From: Rugamonas rivuli
Lineage (GTDB): Bacteria; Pseudomonadota; Gammaproteobacteria; Burkholderiales; Burkholderiaceae_D
Reading direction: 5' to 3'
NCBI RefSeq assembly: GCF_009380165.1
Contig: NZ_WHUF01000002.1
Span: 62,001-126,000 of the forward strand
Length of the DNA: 64,000 bases
The notes below the pieces were generated by a model. The model was not told where the DNA came from and did no database searches. It saw nothing but the letters and a program-made list of their open reading frames with translations. Of this stretch, positions 9,261 to 17,682 are shown piece by piece (the first letter of the stretch is position 1; each line of letters opens with the position of its first letter). Both the position numbers and the translations under genes were made by a program.

Positions 9261-9719
9261 ATGCGCAACTTCGACCTGACCCCACTGTATCGCTCCGCCA
9301 TCGGCTTCGATCGTCTGGCACAACTGCTGAACGACGCCCAGCGCGGCGATGCCACCCCTAGCTACCCACCGTACAACATCGAGCTGGTCTCGGACGACCA
9401 ATACCGCATCGTGATGGCGCTGGCCGGCTTCGACCGTTCGGAAATCGACATCACCTTCGAACGCGATTCGCTGCACGTGGTTGGCCGCAAGCAGAAGGAT
9501 GCCACCGAGCGCACCTATCTGCACCGCGGCATCGCGGCCCGCGATTTCGAGCAGCGCTTCCAGCTGGCCAACCATGTCAAGGTGACCGGCGCCAGCTTCG
9601 ACAACGGCATGCTCAGCATCGAGCTGGTGCGCGAAGTGCCTGAAGCGCTCAAGCCGCGCAAGATCGTCATCGGCGGCGGCGAGAACGTCACCGCCCTGGA
9701 GCAGCGCCAAGCCGCCTGA
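9261..9719 (+). CDS. small heat-shock protein, Hsp20/IbpA family
   Basis: 152 residues. It begins MRNFDLTPLYRSAIGFDRL, as IbpA-type proteins do, and has a central alpha-crystallin domain (about residues 33-125: YNIELVSDDQYRIVMALAGF ... DNGMLSIELVRE). It is an ATP-independent holdase that binds unfolding proteins. The ATG at 9261 is preferred over one at 9243 because AAAAGGA lies 8 bases upstream and is the part masked by the leader hairpin. A strong terminator follows the gene. Confidence 0.92.
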   Translation: MRNFDLTPLYRSAIGFDRLAQLLNDAQRGDATPSYPPYNIELVSDDQYRIVMALAGFDRSEIDITFERDSLHVVGRKQKDATERTYLHRGIAARDFEQRFQLANHVKVTGASFDNGMLSIELVREVPEALKPRKIVIGGGENVTALEQRQAA

Positions 9720-9743
9720 TCCGGCCTGACTGAGTAGTCCTGA

Positions 9744-9768
9744 CTGGCCGGTATATCCGGCCAGTTTT
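9744..9768 (+). terminator. rho-independent terminator after hsp20
   Basis: Perfect 8-bp stem CTGGCCGG / CCGGCCAG around a TATAT loop, followed directly by TTTT. It separates hsp20 from the DegP-type gene, so that gene must have its own promoter. Confidence 0.85.
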
Positions 9769-9875
9769 GCGTAAACTTCACCCCGCTTGTAAGCAATTGT
9801 ATAGTTAAGACGGGTCTAAGTTTTTACCCTCATATTGGATACATCTACAAACCTCATTCATTCAGGAGTGCAGCT

Positions 9876-11375
9876 ATGTCCGTATCGACTCTCAAACGTG
9901 CAGCCCTTGCCGTGGCCGTGCTGGGCGTGATAGGCGTGGGCGGCGCCGTCGCCGTTCAACAGGGAACCGCCGTTGCCGCCGCCCCCGCCGTGGCCCAGGC
10001 CGCCGCGCCGCAAGCGGGTACGCCCGTCGCCGTGCCTGCGCCGACCATCGCGCTGCCCGACTTCAGCGTGATCGCCGAACATAACGGCCCGGCCGTGGTC
10101 AACATCAGCGTCACCGGCAGCACCAAGACCGCCTACGACGGCGGCGAACAGGCCGGCCGCGCAGATCCGTTTGCCGACGATCCGTTCTATGAATTCTTCC
10201 GCCGCTTCCAGGGCCCGCAGCAGCGCGGCGGCCAGCGCAGCGTGCCGACCCACGGCCTGGGCTCGGGCTTCATCATCAGCGCCGACGGCATCATCCTGAC
10301 CAACGCCCACGTGGTGCGCGACGCCAGCGAAGTGGTGGTCAAGCTGACCGACCGCCGCGAGTTCCGCGCCAAGGTGCTGGGCTCCGATCCGAAAAGCGAT
10401 GTGGCCGTGCTGAAGATCGACGCCAAGAACCTGCCGGTGGTACCGCTGGCCAAGGGCAACGACCTGAAAGTGGGCGAGTGGGTGCTGGCCATCGGCTCGC
10501 CATACGGCCTCGACAACACCGTGACCGCCGGCGTGGTCAGCGCCAAGGGCCGCTCGCTGCCGGACGGGAATGTGCCGTTCATCCAGACCGACGTCGCCGT
10601 CAATCCCGGCAACTCGGGCGGCCCGCTGTTCAACACGCGCGGCGAGGTGGTCGGCATCAACTCGCAGATCTACAGCCAGACCGGCGGCTACCAGGGCTTG
10701 TCATTCGCGATCCCGATCGAGGTGGCCGGCAAGATCAAGGACCAGATCGTTTCGACGGGCAAGGTCACGCACGCCAAGCTGGGCGTGACGGTGCAGGAGA
10801 TCAACCAGGGCTTCGCCGATTCCTTCAACCTGGCCACGCCTGAGGGCGCGCTGGTGTCCAATGTCGAGAAGGGCGGCCCCGGCGACAAGGCAGGTCTGAA
10901 ACCGGGCGATGTGATCCGCACGCTCAACGGCGCCAAGATCGTCAGCTCCGGCGATTTGCCGGCAATGGTGAGCCTGGCCACGCCAGGTGATAAAGTGACG
11001 ATAGAAGTCTGGCGCCAGGGCAAGCTGGAATCGCTGAAAGCCACGCTGGGCAACGCCAACGACAAGGTCGCGGCGGCCGATGGCGAGCGCCCCGACCAGG
11101 CCAGCGCCAAGCTGAAGCTGGGCTTGTCGCTGCGTCCGCTGGAAAGCATCGAGAAGCGCCAGTCCGGCATTCCGAACGGCTTGCTGATCGAGGATGCGCG
11201 CGGCGCGGCGGCCAATGCCGGCGTGCAGCCGGGCGATGTGCTGCTGTCGGTGAACGGCCGTCCGGTCAACACCATCGAGCAGGTGCGCGAGGTGGTCGAC
11301 AAGTCCGGCAAGTCGGTGGCATTGCTGATACAGCGCGGCGACGATAAAATCTTTATCCCGGTGCGACTGGGCTAA
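9876..11375 (+). CDS. Do/DegP family periplasmic serine protease (MucD-like)
   Basis: 499 residues with an exported N-terminus (hydrophobic segment about residues 9-27). The trypsin-like domain has the full triad: His145 (TNAHVV), Asp175 (SDVAVLK) and Ser247 in NPGNSGGPLF. Two PDZ domains follow, at about residues 290-380 and 405-495. Such enzymes degrade or refold damaged envelope proteins. CAGGAGTG precedes the ATG. It is followed after 46 bases by a response regulator and sensor kinase on the same strand, which suggests envelope-stress control or co-expression. Confidence 0.9.
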   Translation: MSVSTLKRAALAVAVLGVIGVGGAVAVQQGTAVAAAPAVAQAAAPQAGTPVAVPAPTIALPDFSVIAEHNGPAVVNISVTGSTKTAYDGGEQAGRADPFADDPFYEFFRRFQGPQQRGGQRSVPTHGLGSGFIISADGIILTNAHVVRDASEVVVKLTDRREFRAKVLGSDPKSDVAVLKIDAKNLPVVPLAKGNDLKVGEWVLAIGSPYGLDNTVTAGVVSAKGRSLPDGNVPFIQTDVAVNPGNSGGPLFNTRGEVVGINSQIYSQTGGYQGLSFAIPIEVAGKIKDQIVSTGKVTHAKLGVTVQEINQGFADSFNLATPEGALVSNVEKGGPGDKAGLKPGDVIRTLNGAKIVSSGDLPAMVSLATPGDKVTIEVWRQGKLESLKATLGNANDKVAAADGERPDQASAKLKLGLSLRPLESIEKRQSGIPNGLLIEDARGAAANAGVQPGDVLLSVNGRPVNTIEQVREVVDKSGKSVALLIQRGDDKIFIPVRLG

Positions 11376-11421
11376 GCCGGAACGCCGGCAGAACGCAACA
11401 CAAAAACAGAAAGGAAACAAT

Positions 11422-12081
11422 ATGCGACTTCTGCTGGTAGAAGACGACACGATGATCGGCGAGGTAGTGCTCGACCTGCTGAGGGCCGAGCACTACGCGG
11501 TCGACTGGGTCAAGGACGGCGACATGGCCGACACCGCGCTGCAAACCCAGACCTACGACCTGGTGCTGCTGGACCTGGGCCTGCCGCGCAAAGACGGCCT
11601 CGACGTGCTGCGCTCGATGCGCGCGCGCAAGGAGCTGACTCCTGTGCTGGTCGCCACCGCGCGCGACGCCAAGGAACAGCGCATCGCCGGCCTGGACGCC
11701 GGCGCCGACGACTACGTGCTCAAACCCTACGACCTCGACGAACTGCTGGCGCGCATCCGCGCCTTGCTGCGCCGTTCGGCCGGCCGCGCCGAGCCGATCT
11801 TCGAACACGGCGGCGTGACGGTCAATCCGCAAACCCGCGAAGTGATCGCCGAAGGCAAGCAGGTCAACCTGTCGGCGCGGGAATGGGCGGTGCTGGAAGC
11901 GCTGATCGCTCGGCCGGGCATCGTGCTGTCGCGGCATCAGCTGGAGGAAAAGCTGTACAGCTGGAAGGATGAAGTCAACAGCAACGCGGTTGAAGTCTAC
12001 ATCCACGGCCTGCGCAAGAAGCTGGGCGCGGAACTGATCCAAAACGTGCGCGGCCTGGGATACATGGTGCCCAAACTATGA
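11422..12081 (+). CDS. OmpR-family response regulator
   Basis: 219 residues. The receiver domain has the acidic pair ED at 7-8, phospho-acceptor Asp51 (LVLLDLGLP) and Lys in KPYD; a winged-helix DNA-binding domain (about residues 125-219) ends in VRGLGYMVPKL. It resembles the PmrA/QseB group. Its stop overlaps the kinase start (ATGA), so the pair is translationally coupled. The gene lies 46 bases downstream of the DegP-type protease. Target genes cannot be told from sequence. Confidence 0.92.
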   Translation: MRLLLVEDDTMIGEVVLDLLRAEHYAVDWVKDGDMADTALQTQTYDLVLLDLGLPRKDGLDVLRSMRARKELTPVLVATARDAKEQRIAGLDAGADDYVLKPYDLDELLARIRALLRRSAGRAEPIFEHGGVTVNPQTREVIAEGKQVNLSAREWAVLEALIARPGIVLSRHQLEEKLYSWKDEVNSNAVEVYIHGLRKKLGAELIQNVRGLGYMVPKL

Positions 12082-13466
12082 AGGTGAAGATGCCGTCGCT
12101 GCCACGGGTGCCCGTGGTAACGCACTCGCTGCGCGGACGTTTGCTGTGGTTCCTGCTGGCCGCCATCACGATGGCGGCCATCGCGCAGGCGATGATCGCC
12201 TACCGCAGCGCGCTCAGCGACGCCGACCAGATCTTCGACTACCACATGCAGCAGATGGCGATGTCGCTGCGCTCCAGCGCCACGCTGACCAACAAGGCGG
12301 CCGACACGGCGGCCGATCCCGAAAACGACGACCTGGTGGTGCAGGTATGGACGCCGGACGGCGCGCAAGTGTTCCGTTCGCTGTCGCGCGCGGCGCTGCC
12401 GCAGCGGGCCGTGCTGGGCTTCTCCAACGTCAAGGCCAACAACACCACCTACCGCATCTTCTCCGTCCAGACCAGTAACCAGACGGTGCAGGTGGCGCAG
12501 GACATGGCGGTGCGCCAGCGCATGGCGGGCACGCTGGCGCTGCGCACGGTCGGCCCGATCGCCGTCATGGCGCCGGTGCTGATGCTGGTGGTGTGGTGGG
12601 TGGTCAGCGGTTCGCTGGCGCCGGTGTCGCGCGTCAAGCGGCAGGTGGCGGCGCGTCAGGCGGACGATCTGTCGCCGGTGTCGGAAAACGATTTGCCCGA
12701 TGAAGTGCTGCCGCTGGTGCACGAGCTGAACCTGCTGTTCGGCCGCGTGCGCACGGCGTTCGACGCCCAGCAGCACTTCGTCGCCGACGCCGCCCACGAA
12801 CTGCGCTCGCCGCTGGCGGCGCTGAAGTTGCAGGTGCTGAGCCTGGAACGGGCGCAGGACGAGGCCGCGCGCAGCGTCGCCATCGGCCGCGTCACGGCCG
12901 GCATCGAGCGCGCCACGCGGCTGGTCGAACAGTTGCTGGTGCTGGCGCGGCAGGAAGGCTCGGTCAACGACGTCAAGCTGGAGCCGGTGCCGATCAGCGA
13001 CCTGGTCAAGCGCACGCTAGGCGACATGGCCGGCCTGGCGCAAGCCCGCCAGATCGACCTGGGCCTGCATCATGCCGACGAAGCCGCCGTGGATGGCCAG
13101 CCCGATGCGTTGATCATCCTGCTGCGCAACCTGGTCGACAACGCCATCAAGTACACGCCGGCCGGCGGCACCGTCGATATCGACCTGCGCCGTGTTGCGG
13201 GCGCGACCAAGGCCGCGCCGGGCCGCGTCATCCTCTGCGTCGAGGATTCCGGCCCCGGCATCCCGCCGGAAGAGCGCGAGCGCGTGTTCAGCCGCTTCTA
13301 CCGCGTGCCGGGCAGCTCGGCCGGCGGTAGCGGGCTGGGGCTGGCGATCATCAAATCCATCGCCGAACGCCACGGCGCCGCGCTGACCCTGGGCCAGTCC
13401 GAGCGCCTGGGCGGGCTGCTGATCAAACTCGATTTTCCTGAGACTGCAAGGGCCACTCCAGTCTAA
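12078..13466 (+). CDS. two-component sensor histidine kinase
   Basis: 462 residues. Two membrane segments (about residues 22-42 and 153-178) flank a periplasmic sensor domain of about 110 residues. A linker follows, then a dimerisation domain with the phosphorylated His240 (AAHELRSPLAALKLQ) and an ATPase domain with N, G1 (EDSGPGIPPEER) and G2 (GGSGLGLAII) boxes. It would phosphorylate the regulator encoded just upstream, with which its start overlaps by four bases. The signal sensed is unknown; the nearby DegP-type gene hints at envelope stress. Confidence 0.92.
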   Translation: MKVKMPSLPRVPVVTHSLRGRLLWFLLAAITMAAIAQAMIAYRSALSDADQIFDYHMQQMAMSLRSSATLTNKAADTAADPENDDLVVQVWTPDGAQVFRSLSRAALPQRAVLGFSNVKANNTTYRIFSVQTSNQTVQVAQDMAVRQRMAGTLALRTVGPIAVMAPVLMLVVWWVVSGSLAPVSRVKRQVAARQADDLSPVSENDLPDEVLPLVHELNLLFGRVRTAFDAQQHFVADAAHELRSPLAALKLQVLSLERAQDEAARSVAIGRVTAGIERATRLVEQLLVLARQEGSVNDVKLEPVPISDLVKRTLGDMAGLAQARQIDLGLHHADEAAVDGQPDALIILLRNLVDNAIKYTPAGGTVDIDLRRVAGATKAAPGRVILCVEDSGPGIPPEERERVFSRFYRVPGSSAGGSGLGLAIIKSIAERHGAALTLGQSERLGGLLIKLDFPETARATPV

Positions 13467-13498
13467 AATGCAACTTTGACATGGCGTTGGAGTGGCGT

Positions 13499-14647
13499 AT
13501 GAGGAAAATCGGCTTTTCGGGCACCCTGGACCCGATCACCAACGGGCATATGTGGGTGATGAACGAAGCCCGTTCGCTGGCGGACGAGGTGGTGGTGTTC
13601 CTGTCCGAAAACCCGGCCAAGAAGCCCAAGTTTTCGGCCGAGGAGCGCAAGAACATCATCGCCCTCAGCTGCGCCGAGCAGGGCTGGGACAATGTGCAGG
13701 TGGTCATCGTCAAGGGTGACTACACGGCGCGCGCCGCCAAGAAGCAGGGCGTGCACTGCCTGATACGCGGCATCCGCACCACTGCCGATTTCGACTATGA
13801 AAACCTGATACAGCAAACCAACGTCGACGTGCTGCAGGGCGCCAAGACCATCTTCGTCATGCCGCCGCGCGACCTCGGCTCGGTCAGCTCCAGCTTCGTC
13901 AAGGCGCTGGAAGGGCCGATCGGCTGGAACTGGATCATGAAGAAATTCGTGCCCGGCCCGGCCTACCACGCCTGGGTGCTGAGCTGGCTGCGCAAGGAGT
14001 GGGAAACGCTGTGGGACTACGCCCACCGCGACGCCACCGCCATCGCCCATGCCGATCAATGGTTCGCGCAGCTGACCGGCGCCTCGGCCTACGGCGGCCC
14101 GGCGCGGCACTATCACAACCTCGACCACCTGGTGCACGGCCTGTGCGAGATCCGCGTGTGGGCGGCCAACACCGGTCCCGATCCGGCGGACGTGGACATC
14201 GTCAAGCAAGCGTTCTGGTTCCATGACGCCGAGTACGGCCACGGCGGCGATCCGGGCGCGCTGACCAACGAGGAAGCCAGCGCCCAGCTGTGGCTGGGCA
14301 GCCACCTGGGACAGGAGATGGGCGACGCGGCCGAGCTGATACGCGCCACCGACCACTTCCAGGAAGCTTCGATCAGCCACCGCCTGAAGGACACGCTGCT
14401 CAGCGTCGACCTCGCCATCCTCGGGCAGGACGACGAGGTCTACCAGAACTATGCGCGCGCGATCCGGCAGGAATACATCCATCTGCCGGACCCGGAGTAC
14501 CGCCGGCAGCGCGGCGGCGCGCTGGCCCATCTATGCCGCAAGGCCGAGGCCGGCCAACTGTTCGGCAACGCCTATTTCGCCGACCAGTACAACGAGCGCG
14601 CCATCGACAATATGCAGCGGGAGATGGAGCGGCTGGCCGCTGCGTGA
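13499..14647 (+). CDS. fusion of CoaD-like nucleotidyltransferase and HD-type phosphohydrolase domain
   Basis: 382 residues. Residues 1-160 look like phosphopantetheine adenylyltransferase (CoaD): GTLDPITNGH with the catalytic-type His17, IRGIRTTADFDYE and VSSSFVKALEG. From about residue 165 a second domain resembles the predicted metal-dependent HD phosphohydrolases (COG4339 type): RHYHNLDHL around His204 and WFHDAEY with His242-Asp243. Housekeeping CoaD is about 160 residues and single-domain, so this is probably a paralogue with another nucleotide-linked role. GGAG stands six bases before the chosen ATG. It starts 32 bases after the kinase gene. Neither substrate can be read from the sequence. 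Confidence 0.8.
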   Translation: MRKIGFSGTLDPITNGHMWVMNEARSLADEVVVFLSENPAKKPKFSAEERKNIIALSCAEQGWDNVQVVIVKGDYTARAAKKQGVHCLIRGIRTTADFDYENLIQQTNVDVLQGAKTIFVMPPRDLGSVSSSFVKALEGPIGWNWIMKKFVPGPAYHAWVLSWLRKEWETLWDYAHRDATAIAHADQWFAQLTGASAYGGPARHYHNLDHLVHGLCEIRVWAANTGPDPADVDIVKQAFWFHDAEYGHGGDPGALTNEEASAQLWLGSHLGQEMGDAAELIRATDHFQEASISHRLKDTLLSVDLAILGQDDEVYQNYARAIRQEYIHLPDPEYRRQRGGALAHLCRKAEAGQLFGNAYFADQYNERAIDNMQREMERLAAA

Positions 14648-14769
14648 AAAAAAATCACGGGGCCACCGTCATAGGTGCGCGGTATCCGCGGTGATAAAGT
14701 GTGTAGATTCGATGCATATTACGAACTATAGTGCATTGACTTTCCGCAAACTTTCTCACCGGAGGAGTT

Positions 14770-16443
14770 ATGCCTGCTCATCTTCAAGTGATCGCCAATT
14801 CCGATGATGCCCTGCTGGCCTGGACGCCAGAGCCCTGGAGCGATGACATCGTCGGCTTCCGCCTGGAACGCAAGGATTTGCTGACCGGCAATATCAAAGT
14901 ACTCAACAACCGCATCCCGGCCAGCTCGGCGGGAACGGCCGTGCCGGCCGGCGGCATCGCCTCCACCGACTCGCCGATACGCCGCTGCATGTGGATGGAC
15001 CACGACGTCGAACAGGCCGGCAAGGCCGCCTACCGGGTGACGCCGATGACGGCCGGCGCGAACGGCGCCGGCGGCTTCGTGCTGCGCGAGGCCGAAGCTT
15101 CGGACTGGGTGGCGCCGCGGGCGGCGGACGCGTCGTCGGAAGGCGTGGCCGCCTACTTCAACCGCGGCACCATCATGTCGCAGGTGGTGACGCGGCTGGT
15201 TGGCGGTGAAGTCAGCATCAAATCGCTGAAGGCCCTGAAGGCGCAGCTGGCCGAGCCGGGCTATCCGGGGCGCCGCTACCTGGCGGGGCAGGCCCGTCAT
15301 GCGCTGCTGGACTTCATGGCCAATGCCGACCGTCGCGGCAACCACATCTACGCCGCGCTGTATGAGCTGAACGATCCCGAGCTGATCGCCGGCCTCAAGG
15401 CGTTCGGCGAACGCTGCCATCTGCTGCTGGGCAACGGCACCTCCACCTTCGACGACACCGCGCATGAGCTGGAGGCGGCCGGCGTCATCGTCAAGCATCG
15501 CGACCTGTCGCACAAGGGCGCGTCCAGCCCCAGCGTGCACAACAAGTTCGTGGTCGAGGTGGAACCCGCAGGCGGCCAGGCGCAGCGCGTACTGACCGGC
15601 AGCACCAACTGGACCACCACCGGCTTGTGCACGCAGTTGAACAATGTGCTGGTGGTCGAGCGTCCCGTCACCGCCAATCGCTTCTATCAGCAATGGCGCA
15701 AGCTGGCCGAAGTGGGCGACGACATGCCCGACGCGCTGCGCGTTGCCAACGGCCGTCCCACGGACGACGGCAAGGTGACGACCTTCTTCGCCGCCACCAA
15801 GGCGCAGGCGGAATTTGCGCCGGTGCTGGAGGCGATCGCCAACGCCAAGCAGGGCGCGCTGTTCTTGATGTTCATGCCGGGGCAGTCGCCGCTGCTGCAG
15901 GCGCTGCTGGCGCGCGTGACCGAGACGGATGCGCCCTACATCCGCGGCGTGGTGTCGGCGGTGACGCAGAGCGAGAAGGGCGTCGTCACCGAGCACAACG
16001 CGCAGGTGATCGCCAACGGCGCCGACCTCAATCGCTTCCATAACGAAGTGCTGAAGCCGGACGGCGTACCGCCGGCCAATCTGCCGGCCTGGGCGCTGGA
16101 GGAATTCCAGCGCAGCATGTACCTGAATGCGGGCTTGAACGCGATCATCCATTCGAAGACGATAGTCATCGATCCGTTCTCCGACGACTGCATGGTGGTG
16201 ACGGGATCGCACAACTTTTCGCCGGCGGCGTCGAGCAAGAACGATGAGAACCTGGTCATCATCCGCGGCGACAAGGCGCTGGCGCAGGCGTATGCGGTGC
16301 ATATCGAAGGCGTGTACGACCACTTCGCGTGGCGGGCCTTCCTGTCGAACGGCGGCGATCCGAAATCCATCTTCCAGCCGCTGACGGGCTGGAAGAGCGG
16401 CAACCGCGCCAAGGAGCTGGCGTTCTGGATGAGCCAGGCCTAG
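14770..16443 (+). CDS. phospholipase D-like domain protein
   Basis: 557 residues, no signal peptide. Two PLD-type half-sites are present: VHNKFVVEV followed by TGSTNWT in the middle, and IHSKTIVIDPF followed by TGSHNFS near the C-terminus. The second is a full HxK-x4-D motif. In the first the aspartate position is a valine, so that half-site is degenerate. The N-terminal 130 residues look like a beta-sandwich domain I do not recognise. PLD proteins cleave phosphodiester bonds in lipids or nucleic acids. A strong GGAGGAG ribosome site precedes the ATG. The stop codon overlaps that of the convergent hemerythrin gene. Confidence 0.8.
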   Translation: MPAHLQVIANSDDALLAWTPEPWSDDIVGFRLERKDLLTGNIKVLNNRIPASSAGTAVPAGGIASTDSPIRRCMWMDHDVEQAGKAAYRVTPMTAGANGAGGFVLREAEASDWVAPRAADASSEGVAAYFNRGTIMSQVVTRLVGGEVSIKSLKALKAQLAEPGYPGRRYLAGQARHALLDFMANADRRGNHIYAALYELNDPELIAGLKAFGERCHLLLGNGTSTFDDTAHELEAAGVIVKHRDLSHKGASSPSVHNKFVVEVEPAGGQAQRVLTGSTNWTTTGLCTQLNNVLVVERPVTANRFYQQWRKLAEVGDDMPDALRVANGRPTDDGKVTTFFAATKAQAEFAPVLEAIANAKQGALFLMFMPGQSPLLQALLARVTETDAPYIRGVVSAVTQSEKGVVTEHNAQVIANGADLNRFHNEVLKPDGVPPANLPAWALEEFQRSMYLNAGLNAIIHSKTIVIDPFSDDCMVVTGSHNFSPAASSKNDENLVIIRGDKALAQAYAVHIEGVYDHFAWRAFLSNGGDPKSIFQPLTGWKSGNRAKELAFWMSQA

Positions 16444-16946
16444 TGCGGAGGCAGTTCGATCTGTTCCTTGCGGGCGGCGACCTGGGCGCCGAGCGCATCG
16501 AGGTCCAGCTTGGCCTTGCGGGCCTTGGGGAACATCTCGGTTTCTTCTTCCTTGACGTGATGGTCGATCAGCTCGGATAGGACCTTGACTTTGGCATCGT
16601 ACAGATCGCCGGTGGGCTCCATCGAAATGATTTGTGCGATCAGGTCCTTGGCAGAGGCATGCTCGACGACGGCTTCGTCGAGCATGTCGTCATCCTTGGT
16701 GGCGGCGCGCACGGCGGGGTAGAAGATTTCCTCTTCGGCGGTGGCGTGCTTGGTCAGTTCGGTGCAGATCTGCAAAGCCAGTTTTTGTTTGCTGACGTGC
16801 GCGCGGTCGCCCAGTTCTTCGTATTGTTCGAACAGCGACTTGACGTGCTCATGGTCTTCCGTCAGCAACGTGATCGCATCCTGGACATCGGTTTCGGTCG
16901 GGATAGGCTTGGGGATTTTGTCCTGCGGACGGGCGGTGGTTCTCAT
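16440..16946 (-). CDS. hemerythrin HHE domain protein
   Basis: 168 residues, soluble. Four helices carry the iron-ligand pattern of hemerythrin cation-binding domains: DHEHVKSLFEQY, HATAEEEIFYP, VEHASAKDLI and HHVKEEETEMFP. Bacterial members bind a di-iron centre and are linked to oxygen, nitric oxide or oxidative-stress sensing. Its stop shares the four bases CTAG with the stop of the convergent PLD-like gene. A GGAGCCGACATG context supports the start. Confidence 0.87.
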   Translation of the reverse strand: MRTTARPQDKIPKPIPTETDVQDAITLLTEDHEHVKSLFEQYEELGDRAHVSKQKLALQICTELTKHATAEEEIFYPAVRAATKDDDMLDEAVVEHASAKDLIAQIISMEPTGDLYDAKVKVLSELIDHHVKEEETEMFPKARKAKLDLDALGAQVAARKEQIELPPH

Positions 16947-17027
16947 GTCGGCTCCTTGCGTGGCGAATGATAGGGGGATACTGCTTACCCAGTCTAGGAG
17001 CGCGACTAATGAAGGTCTGTGCGCTGC

Positions 17028-17318
17028 TCAACGCTGCCGTTGTTGTCGCTGGCTCTGTATTGCAAGAACAAACACCGTGTCGATATCGGCAAAGTACCTG
17101 TAAATAACGACATAGCCATGTCTTCGCTTGCCAATGAAGAGTTCCCGTTTGCCGTCGCGGATGGAATGGCCGATCAATGGGGTAAGTTTCAGAACATTGA
17201 TCGATTGCTGGATTTCCTGAATCTTGGTTGATGCGTTTGGCGTTTTGTTTTGAACTAGAAAATTCAGAATGCGATCGAGATCGTCGATCGCTTCTGGCAT
17301 CAGTTCCAGGCGTGCCAT
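17028..17318 (-). CDS. RelE/ParE-family toxin
   Basis: 96 residues, basic. The N-terminus (EAIDDLDRILNFL), the central IGHSIRDGKRELFIGK and the GYVVIYRYF strand match the ParE/RelE toxin fold. It lies 7 bases downstream of the antitoxin gene on the same strand. ParE toxins poison gyrase, whereas RelE toxins cut mRNA; the sequence does not settle which. The base composition looks more AT-rich than the surroundings, which suits a mobile module. Confidence 0.83.
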   Translation of the reverse strand: MARLELMPEAIDDLDRILNFLVQNKTPNASTKIQEIQQSINVLKLTPLIGHSIRDGKRELFIGKRRHGYVVIYRYFADIDTVFVLAIQSQRQQRQR

Positions 17319-17325
17319 GATCTGA

Positions 17326-17610
17326 TCAGGGAGTGAAGTTCTTAGGCGTCGGTGGTGGAGGGGTTTCGCCAGCAGCTCGTCGCTTCAGGTAGTCGCTGGC
17401 CTCTTCCCAGGAAATTGAGCGCTTGTCCTTCAGGAATTTCTCGAATCTTTCATCGGCGATCGAGTGGATTTTTTCTTTTCCCATGAGCTGGGCAATCTTT
17501 TCCGCTATCGACTCCAGGATAAATTCCTGCGCTTTGATTTTGTCGTTGTCCGTTAGGGCATTGAGACTTCGACTGAGTGCGGTTGGCAATTCAATGGTGA
17601 GTTTTGGCAT
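17326..17610 (-). CDS. antitoxin of the ParE/RelE-type pair
   Basis: 94 residues. The N-terminus (MPKLTIELPTAL) looks like the DNA-binding strand of a ribbon-helix-helix protein; the C-terminal part (SISWEEASDYLKRRAAGE) looks like the toxin-binding helix. It is the first gene of the module, as usual for antitoxins, which repress their own promoter and neutralise the toxin. GGGAGAATGTC precedes the ATG. The Pro-rich end (PPPPTPKNFTP) is unusual. Confidence 0.78.
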   Translation of the reverse strand: MPKLTIELPTALSRSLNALTDNDKIKAQEFILESIAEKIAQLMGKEKIHSIADERFEKFLKDKRSISWEEASDYLKRRAAGETPPPPTPKNFTP

Positions 17611-17620
17611 GACATTCTCC

Positions 17621-17648
17621 CGCAGTGATGGTCGATTCTAGCACTGCG
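17621..17648. promoter_or_regulatory. candidate operator of the toxin-antitoxin module
   Basis: A perfect 7-bp inverted repeat, CGCAGTG ... CACTGCG, with a 14-base spacer lies just upstream of the antitoxin start, where such modules carry their autoregulatory operator. Binding is inferred from position only. Confidence 0.4.
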
Positions 17649-17682
17649 GGCCCGCCGGATTTACGACGCCATCAAATGCGCG

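Noticed and set aside
9769..9875. Sigma-E type promoter before the DegP-type gene
   Set aside because: An AAACTT occurs but no TCTGA-like -10 lies at the right distance.
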